Positions 14,561 to 19,489 of a DNA stretch of 19,489 nucleotides are shown piece after piece; position 1 is the stretch's first letter, and each line of letters opens with the position of its first letter. The DNA is taken from assembly GCA_026985975.1 (NCBI GenBank), contig JALSPL010000045.1, positions 1-19,489 of the forward strand, written 5' to 3'. The notes under the pieces are model-generated. The model ran no database searches. It was not told the origin of the DNA and saw nothing but the letters and a program-made list of their open reading frames with translations. Both the position numbers and the translations under genes were made by a program. Source of the stretch: Anaerolineae bacterium (GTDB taxonomy: Bacteria; Chloroflexota; Anaerolineae; J102).

Positions 14561-14569
14561 TGCGCATCA
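14558..14569. other. 12-bp perfect palindrome at the operon end
   Basis: TGATGCGCATCA is self-complementary, covers the stop codon of the last operon gene and lies between two convergent genes. It could be a protein-binding site or a weak bidirectional transcription-end structure; there is no T-run. No other terminator is visible in the 24-nt convergent gap. Confidence 0.35.
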
Positions 14570-14584
14570 TGGCTGCTGCAATAA

Positions 14585-15220
14585 TCATAGAATCGAGGGG
14601 GTGATAGCCATGGTGAAACGAGCGCCCCCCTCGGAAGCGGCCATAAGTCGACGCAAAAAGATACCGTCGAAATAGACGCTATCGCCCCTGCCAAGTTGGT
14701 GGACGTTTTCCCCCAGCTTGATTTCCAACTGTCCCGTTACCACATAAATGCAGACTTCCGATGCGCTGGGCGAAAGCGCTGCCGCCAAGTCCCCGTCCTC
14801 TTGCGTCAGCGTCACCATAAATACATCCATTGGCTGCTTTAGATCCGAGGTGAGCACTTCTAGGGTGACATCAGAATCAGGTAGCAGCAGTTTCAAACGG
14901 CGATCGCGTCGCACAACTGGTGACTTGGCATCCGCTTCCACCAGATAATCGGAATCAGTCAGCGGTTCTCCCAATTCTTTGCTGATAATCTGTAATGATT
15001 CGATAGAAGGAATTGCTTGGCCATTTTCGATTTGACTGAGAAAGCCGGGCGTTAGCCCCACCCTCGCCGCCAACTCTCGTTGGCTCAGGTTCAGATCCTT
15101 ACGTCGTTGCTTGATACGTTGACTCAACTGCATGACGGACATGTTGTAGGCAAGAAGATATCGATGAAAAATGGAATGAGTCGGTCTTGGACATCTGATA
15201 TAAATAGAATCAAATGGCAT
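14585..15220 (-). CDS. XRE-family HTH transcriptional regulator with C-terminal cupin domain
   Basis: The protein has 211 residues from the start used here. It has an HTH_3 domain (LSQRIKQRRKDLNLSQRELAARVGL..FLSQIENGQ, about 31-86), a linker, and a cupin_2 sensor (about 130-205; VCIYVVTGQLEIKLGENVHQLGRGDSVYFDG). Such regulators often control amine and amino-acid catabolism (PuuR-type) and sense a small ligand in the cupin. The start at 15220 has GGAG 5 nt upstream; an internal ATG at 15142, with no ribosome site, would begin right before the HTH and is a real alternative. It faces the catabolic operon tail-to-tail and is divergent from its paralogue at 15479, so cross-regulation is plausible. 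Confidence 0.88.
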   Translation of the reverse strand: MPFDSIYIRCPRPTHSIFHRYLLAYNMSVMQLSQRIKQRRKDLNLSQRELAARVGLTPGFLSQIENGQAIPSIESLQIISKELGEPLTDSDYLVEADAKSPVVRRDRRLKLLLPDSDVTLEVLTSDLKQPMDVFMVTLTQEDGDLAAALSPSASEVCIYVVTGQLEIKLGENVHQLGRGDSVYFDGIFLRRLMAASEGGARFTMAITPSIL

Positions 15221-15478
15221 GAACGCTCCACTGTAAATACCAAACGCCTTTTGGAGGACGGTTGTTAATTATCGTAACACACAACAAAGCCAAACCACGA
15301 AAAATTTTTAGCGCCGGATCGGTCGATAGGCTGTTTTTGGGCGATATATTACAAATACTTGACACGATTCCCGGCGTATGCTATCATAGGCGTAAAGTAA
15401 CCACTCCTACTCTTGTGCACCTCGTCAAAGACGCCGCCAACGAACCATCCCTAAAGAATGCGACCTTCGTAGGGCGTA
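15221..15478. promoter_or_regulatory. Shared divergent regulatory spacer between the two XRE-cupin genes
   Basis: This 258-bp AT-richer spacer has no credible gene. It holds the promoter of the + strand regulator, a short inverted repeat TGTTA-N7-TAACA (15263-15279) close to the - strand gene start, and a stem CCCTA..TAGGG (15449-15474) that would cover the AGGG ribosome site of the + strand gene. These are candidate operator or leader elements for autoregulation; none is proven. Confidence 0.5.
15359..15387 (+). promoter_or_regulatory. Sigma70-type promoter of the + strand XRE-cupin gene
   Basis: TTGACA (15359-15364) and TATCAT (15382-15387) are separated by exactly 17 nt, one mismatch from full consensus. 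The start site would be near 15394, leaving a leader of about 85 nt before the ATG at 15479. It may also drive the LLM, dehydrogenase and amidohydrolase genes, since no terminator is visible after 16069. Confidence 0.72.
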
Positions 15479-16069
15479 ATGCTCAAGAAAAAGCATGAGA
15501 TCGTGAAAAACCACCAGGCCAGTCAACTAAGTCGTCGTATTCAGGAACGACGAATGCAAATGGGACTGAGTTTGCGCGAGCTGGCGGCGCGGGCTGGGGT
15601 TACGGCCAGTTTTTTGAGCCAGGTGGAACGGGGTCAGAGTAATCCATCACTGAAAACTTTACAAGCCATCGCCAGGACGCTGAACGTTCCCATCTTCTAC
15701 TTGCTGGTGGATGATAGCTCGGAAAATCATCATCTGGTGCGGCGAGGCGAGGGGACGCGTTCCGCCTTTGCAACCCCCAACGTTAGTCTAGAAGTGTTTT
15801 CACCAAGTCCTGAAGCGCAACGCAAAATGCTGGCCTTTGTGGCGCGATTTCAGCCGGGATATAGCGAAGAGACGGTGCCATCGCAGCAGCCCACCGAAGA
15901 GTGCATCATTGTGCTTTCGGGCGCTCTGCTCATCGATCTGAAGGATGGTAGTCATATACTCCAAACAGGAGACAGCATCACTTTCGACGGCATGAACATC
16001 CGGCGGTTAACCGCCCTGAATCATGAAGAAGTCGTTTATCTTTCCTTCAGCACGCCCCCCTACGTGTAA
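15479..16069 (+). CDS. XRE-family HTH transcriptional regulator with C-terminal cupin domain (paralogue)
   Basis: The 196-residue protein has an HTH at about 19-73 (LSRRIQERRMQMGLSLRELA, then TASFLSQVERGQSNPSL) and a cupin at about 112-192 (CIIVLSGALLIDLKDGSHILQTGDSITFDGMNIRRL). The parallel GDS-hydrophobic-FDG and RRL motifs in the - strand regulator show the two are paralogues. An AGGG ribosome site lies 5 nt before the ATG. It probably represses or activates the flanking operons and itself; its ligand is unknown. The next gene starts 95 nt downstream with its own strong ribosome site. Confidence 0.92.
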   Translation: MLKKKHEIVKNHQASQLSRRIQERRMQMGLSLRELAARAGVTASFLSQVERGQSNPSLKTLQAIARTLNVPIFYLLVDDSSENHHLVRRGEGTRSAFATPNVSLEVFSPSPEAQRKMLAFVARFQPGYSEETVPSQQPTEECIIVLSGALLIDLKDGSHILQTGDSITFDGMNIRRLTALNHEEVVYLSFSTPPYV

Positions 16070-16164
16070 CAGGATATCGGCGTCCACTCGCAGTGCGTCC
16101 GGTTGGCCAGCAGATTGATTCCCTTTTCATACACAACCATCTCCCCAGATAAAGGAGGCTATTT

Positions 16165-17190
16165 ATGGCGCAACGCATGGCCCTTTATATGCAGGATAAG
16201 CATCCCGTCCGCTATGAAATTGAGATGGTGAAATATGCGGAGGAAAAGGGATTTTCGGAGATTTGGCAGGCTGACACGCGTTTGGCCCGAGACGCTGTAG
16301 TGATGATGAGCGCCTTTCTCACCGAGACGCAACGCTTGCGCATCGGCTCGGGTGTGTTGCCCATCTGGACGCGCAACGCCGCGGTCATTGCCGCCACCTG
16401 GAGCACCATGTGGGAACTGGCAGGCCAAGCGCCTGATGGCCGGAGTCGAGTGATGCTGGGCCTGGGAGCTTGGTGGGAGCCCATTTCCTCCCGAGTAGGA
16501 GTCCATCGCCACAAGCCGCTCAAAGCCATGCGTGAATACGTCGAAGCCATCCGCCTGTTGTTCACCATGGAAGAAGTCACATATCACGGCGAATTCGTCC
16601 ATTTGGATCAAGTCAAACTGGATGTGGCTTTTGGCGACGTCCCTTTTCGAGACATCCCTATCTACATCGGTGCCACAGGACCTAAAATGCTGGAGCTCGC
16701 GGGTGAGATTTGCGATGGCGTCGTCCTGAACTACGTAGTTTCGACAGACTACATTCGTCGGGCTGTGGAGAGGGTGCGCATCGGCGCTGAACGAGCAGGA
16801 AAAACGCTGGACGACGTGGATCGGCCCGAGCTTCTGGTCTGTTGTCTTTCAGATGATGATCCCGATGCAGCCATGATGGAGGGAAAGACTCTGGTCGCCT
16901 ATTACTTGGGTACCGAACCGCACATTATGAAAGCCAGCAATGTAGATGAAGATCTGATTCGCCGGGTGCAGGAATTCGTAGGATGGCCCGCCACTGAAGA
17001 GGACTATCGCCGGGCGGCTGCACTGATCCCCGATGATGTGGTGCGAAATTTGATGGCGGCGGGGACCACTCGCCAATGCCAGGACAAGGTCGCAGAATAT
17101 ATTGACGCTGGCGTCACCTGCCCCATTCTCTATCCCATGATGGACGACATCAAGCCGGTTATCGACGCCTTTTCCAACTGGACGCCCTGA
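16165..17190 (+). CDS. LLM-class flavin-dependent oxidoreductase (Mer/luciferase-like)
   Basis: This 341-residue TIM-barrel protein of the bacterial-luciferase superfamily has family signatures FSEIWQADTRLARDAV (about 31-46), LRIGSGVLPIWTRNAAVIAAT (52-73), RVMLGLGAWW (about 95-104), REYVEAIRLLF (about 125-135) and IYIGATGPKMLELAGEICDGVVLNY (about 168-192). It is nearest in style to 5,10-methylenetetrahydromethanopterin-reductase-like and F420- or FMN-dependent enzymes; which cofactor is used cannot be decided. AAAGGAGG 6 nt before the ATG is the strongest ribosome site in the window, indicating high translation. It heads a three-gene group with a hydroxyacid-dehydrogenase-like protein and an amidohydrolase. 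Confidence 0.9.
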   Translation: MAQRMALYMQDKHPVRYEIEMVKYAEEKGFSEIWQADTRLARDAVVMMSAFLTETQRLRIGSGVLPIWTRNAAVIAATWSTMWELAGQAPDGRSRVMLGLGAWWEPISSRVGVHRHKPLKAMREYVEAIRLLFTMEEVTYHGEFVHLDQVKLDVAFGDVPFRDIPIYIGATGPKMLELAGEICDGVVLNYVVSTDYIRRAVERVRIGAERAGKTLDDVDRPELLVCCLSDDDPDAAMMEGKTLVAYYLGTEPHIMKASNVDEDLIRRVQEFVGWPATEEDYRRAAALIPDDVVRNLMAAGTTRQCQDKVAEYIDAGVTCPILYPMMDDIKPVIDAFSNWTP

Positions 17191-17202
17191 GCGCTTCCTG
17201 TC

Positions 17203-18222
17203 ATGTCCCCATACAAAACCGTTTTCACGACCGAGCGAGGACTTCGCCACCAGGAGGCCGCTTTGCAGGCAGCGCCCGATATCCTTGATATCGTTATGCT
17301 GCGCCAACCTGACAGAGAAACGCTAAAAAAGGCGTTGGCTGATGCAGATTACCTCATCTCCGAGCGGGTGGGCGTCATTGACGCGGATATCCTGCGCGCC
17401 GCTTCCCGGCTGAAGCTGATTTTGCGTCTGGGATCACTCACTCACGATATCGATACAGCAGCGGCCAGAGAAGCGGATGTCGTTGTCTGCCGTTGGCCCG
17501 TCATCACCGTCATCCGCGTGGCCGAACATTTGATGCTGCAAATGCTGGCTCTGAGCAAAAAACTACGAGAGTCAGAGGCCATCGCCCTGGCAGCCAGCGA
17601 CCAGTGGGGCGAAAGTCGACGCACCGACGAGGACACCTTTGCCTATAACTGGTCGGGCCGGGAGAATGTGGAAGGATTGTGGGGCAAGACCATCGGTATC
17701 ATCGGTTTTGGCGAAATCGGTGCAGAACTGGCTCGGCGGTTGCAGGGCTGGGATGTGCGTATCCTTTACCACAAGCGCCGTCCTCTACCTGTCTGCGTGG
17801 AAGAGACGCTGCAGATTCGGTATGTTGATGAAGAAACGCTTTTTGCAGAAAGCGATTATATGGTTGTTTTGCTGCCTTATTTTGCGGAAACGGATATGAA
17901 AATCGGAGAGAGCGCTTTGGCGAGGATGAAGTCCGGAGCCTATCTCGTGGGCTGCGGCAGCGGCAGCGTCATCGATGAGGCTGCCCTGGCCCGAGCTGTG
18001 ATCTCCGGGCATCTCGCAGGCGCAGCCCTGGACACCTTCGAATGGGAACCCATTTGTGCTCACAATCCCCTCATCGCTGCGGCCAAACGGGGTCATAACG
18101 TGCTGCTGACGCCTCATATTGCCGCAGGCGGCGCCGCGGCGGCAGCAATAGCCCGCCGTCAGGATTACACCAACATTCTCAATCACATTGCAGGCCAGCC
18201 TCTGCGCTACCGCATCGTTTGA
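17203..18222 (+). CDS. D-2-hydroxyacid dehydrogenase family protein lacking the catalytic arginine
   Basis: This 339-residue protein has a NAD-binding Rossmann domain with GFGEIG (168-173) and the preceding GLWGKTIGIIGFG, plus the family segments VIRVAEHLMLQMLAL (103-117) and LDTFEWEPI (276-284). The catalytic Glu (E282) and His (H305 in LLTPHIAAGG) are retained. The third residue, Arg in the usual 'N-T-A-R-G-x-x-V-D-E' loop, is replaced: the loop reads VGCGSGSVIDE and Ser253 takes the Arg place. The protein may therefore act on an unusual substrate or bind NAD without normal turnover. The start lies 12 nt after the LLM gene with a weak ribosome site, so coupling is likely. Confidence 0.86.
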   Translation: MSPYKTVFTTERGLRHQEAALQAAPDILDIVMLRQPDRETLKKALADADYLISERVGVIDADILRAASRLKLILRLGSLTHDIDTAAAREADVVVCRWPVITVIRVAEHLMLQMLALSKKLRESEAIALAASDQWGESRRTDEDTFAYNWSGRENVEGLWGKTIGIIGFGEIGAELARRLQGWDVRILYHKRRPLPVCVEETLQIRYVDEETLFAESDYMVVLLPYFAETDMKIGESALARMKSGAYLVGCGSGSVIDEAALARAVISGHLAGAALDTFEWEPICAHNPLIAAAKRGHNVLLTPHIAAGGAAAAAIARRQDYTNILNHIAGQPLRYRIV

Positions 18223-18238
18223 CCCGCAGGAAACTGCC

Positions 18239-19489
18239 ATGTCCACAATTCTTATTCAAAACGGCGCCATTGTCACCCTTGATGACGACCAACGTCTACT
18301 CATGCCGGGCTATCTTTTCATCGAAGGCGATCGCATCGTCGATTTGGGCAAGGGCGAGCCCTCAGCCGCCCTGCGCCGGGCGGATACCGTTATCGACGCG
18401 AGACTGATGGCGGTGATGCCGGGCATGGTCAACGCCCACACCCATCTTTTCCAGACCTTCATCCGCGGTTTGGCCGATGATAAACCGCTGTTGGATTGGC
18501 TGAAAGCCGCCATTTGGCCCGTGGCCCAGGCCATGACCGCCACAGACGCGTATGTGGCAGCTCAACTGGGACTCATCGAAAACGTGCGCGGCGGGGCCAC
18601 TACCGTCATTGATCACCAATACGTGCATATGGACCCGGCCATTGATGACGCCGTGTGCCGTGCGGCTGAGGAAACGGGCGTGCGCTTCATGCTGGCCCGG
18701 GGATGGGCTGATCAAAATTATCATCCAGCGTTCATGGAAACGCCTGAGCGTATCGTAGCCGAGACCACGCGTTTGCATAACGCATGGCAGGGCGCAGGAG
18801 ATGGTCGGATTCAGGTGGAATTTGCGCCACTGATCCCCTGGGGATGCAGCGACGCCACCATGCTGCGCATCCACGAAATCTCACAAAGCTGGGACGCTGG
18901 CGTGCACATTCATGTAGCCGAAACACAAGCCGAGGTGGCCATGAATCTGGAAAGCCGCGGCAACCGTCATATCGAATGGCTGGATGCGTTGGGCGTCTTG
19001 GGACCTGGCTATCAGCTCGTGCACAGCGTGTGGTTGGAAGACCGCGAGCTAGATTTAATTGCCCAAAGCGAAGCCACGGTGGTGCATTGTCCGGTGAGCA
19101 ACATGTACCTTGCCTCGGGCGTCGCCCGCATACCCGAGATGCGCAAGAGGGGCATTCCTGTGGCTTTGGCCACCGATGGCCCCGGCAGCAACAACAATCA
19201 GGACATGATGGAAACCCTGAAGGTGACAGCGTTGCTGCACAAGGTGAATACGCTGGACGCCATGGCGATGCAGCCTGAAGATGTGTTATGGATGGCCTGC
19301 CGCGGCGGCGCCATCGCCTATGGTCAACCCCAGCAGATCGGCTCGCTGGAGCCTGGCAAAAAAGCCGACATAACGCTAGTTGACTTGGATACCCCCCTGG
19401 CCATGCCGGTGCATCGCATCCCCTCCGCCTTGGTCTACAATGCCGGCACCCGAGATGTCGATACGGTTATCGTGGACGGTCGTATTCTG
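18239..19489 (+). CDS. Metal-dependent amidohydrolase/deaminase (chlorohydrolase-MtaD-8-oxoguanine deaminase type), 3' truncated by window
   Basis: The open frame of 417 codons runs to the window end without a stop; family members are about 430-460 residues, so little is missing. A small beta-sandwich domain (1-60 and from about 375) flanks a TIM barrel. Metal ligands are H67 and H69 (NAHTHLFQTF), H225 (HIHVAET), with E228 catalytic, H262 (LVHSVWL) and D313 (ATDGPGSNN). HCPVSNMYLASG is a further signature. Enzymes of this type hydrolytically remove ammonia or chloride from purines, triazines or nucleosides; the substrate here is unknown. The gene starts 16 nt after its neighbour with AGGA upstream. 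SsnA of the E. coli selenium/xanthine cluster is a more distant relative. Confidence 0.9.
   Translation, partial: MSTILIQNGAIVTLDDDQRLLMPGYLFIEGDRIVDLGKGEPSAALRRADTVIDARLMAVMPGMVNAHTHLFQTFIRGLADDKPLLDWLKAAIWPVAQAMTATDAYVAAQLGLIENVRGGATTVIDHQYVHMDPAIDDAVCRAAEETGVRFMLARGWADQNYHPAFMETPERIVAETTRLHNAWQGAGDGRIQVEFAPLIPWGCSDATMLRIHEISQSWDAGVHIHVAETQAEVAMNLESRGNRHIEWLDALGVLGPGYQLVHSVWLEDRELDLIAQSEATVVHCPVSNMYLASGVARIPEMRKRGIPVALATDGPGSNNNQDMMETLKVTALLHKVNTLDAMAMQPEDVLWMACRGGAIAYGQPQQIGSLEPGKKADITLVDLDTPLAMPVHRIPSALVYNAGTRDVDTVIVDGRIL

Noticed and set aside
15262..15498. Small + strand ORF in the divergent spacer
   Set aside because: It covers the TTGACA-17-TATCAT promoter, overlaps the regulator start, lacks a ribosome site and shows no recognisable protein features.
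16070..16164. Separate promoter for the LLM gene
   Set aside because: TTGATT near 16114 has only a poor -10 (CATCTC) at the right distance; a promoter may exist but I cannot support one.

Overview
The window is a bacterial segment, probably from a metagenome or a little-studied lineage. CUT1 sugar-type ABC genes, LLM-class flavin enzymes and many DAO-family oxidases in short-spaced co-directional operons would fit Chloroflexota (Anaerolineae/Caldilineae-like). This is an inference from gene style only; there is no rRNA or marker gene here.

Region 1 (1-2505) is mobile DNA. A 1.8-kb IS3-family element has imperfect inverted ends at 6-51 and 1779-1823, overlapping orfA and orfB, and a textbook A_AAA_AAG slippery site in the right register for a -1 OrfAB fusion. 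It abuts the C-terminal half of a frameshifted IS4-type (DDE_Tnp_1) transposase, so it looks like an IS inside an older, dead IS.

Region 2 (2524-14560) is one long catabolic operon on the + strand. It has a near-consensus sigma70 promoter (TTGACA-17-TAGAAT) and an apparently highly structured 5' leader. The genes follow in order: a lipoprotein solute-binding protein, an intercistronic 12-bp perfect hairpin, two CUT1-type permeases (no ATPase gene), an M20 metallohydrolase of the YgeY type, an iron-dependent alcohol dehydrogenase, an aldehyde dehydrogenase, two paralogous DAO-family FAD oxidases, a fused [2Fe-2S]/FAD-NAD/BFD-[2Fe-2S] oxidoreductase (HcnA-HcnB or opine-oxidase-A like), and a small protein resembling the cyclodeaminase/cyclohydrolase domain of FTCD. 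After the intercistronic hairpin, genes overlap or are separated by 10 nt or less, so they are probably co-translated.

The simplest reading is uptake of an N-substituted amine or amino acid (opine-like, N-methyl or N-acyl). Hydrolysis by M20, oxidative cleavage of a C-N bond by the DAO/FeS-flavoprotein complex, and disposal of the released aldehyde (ALDH, ADH) and perhaps of a folate-bound one-carbon unit would follow. The substrate cannot be read from the sequence.

Region 3 (14585-16069) holds two paralogous XRE-HTH/cupin regulators, divergently transcribed from a shared 258-bp spacer. The - strand one converges tail-to-tail on the operon; the + strand one has a strong predicted promoter (TTGACA-17-TATCAT).

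Region 4 (16165-19489) is a second co-directional group: an LLM flavin-dependent oxidoreductase, a D-2-hydroxyacid dehydrogenase family protein lacking the catalytic arginine, and a metal-dependent amidohydrolase (chlorohydrolase/MtaD/8-oxoguanine deaminase type) that runs off the window.
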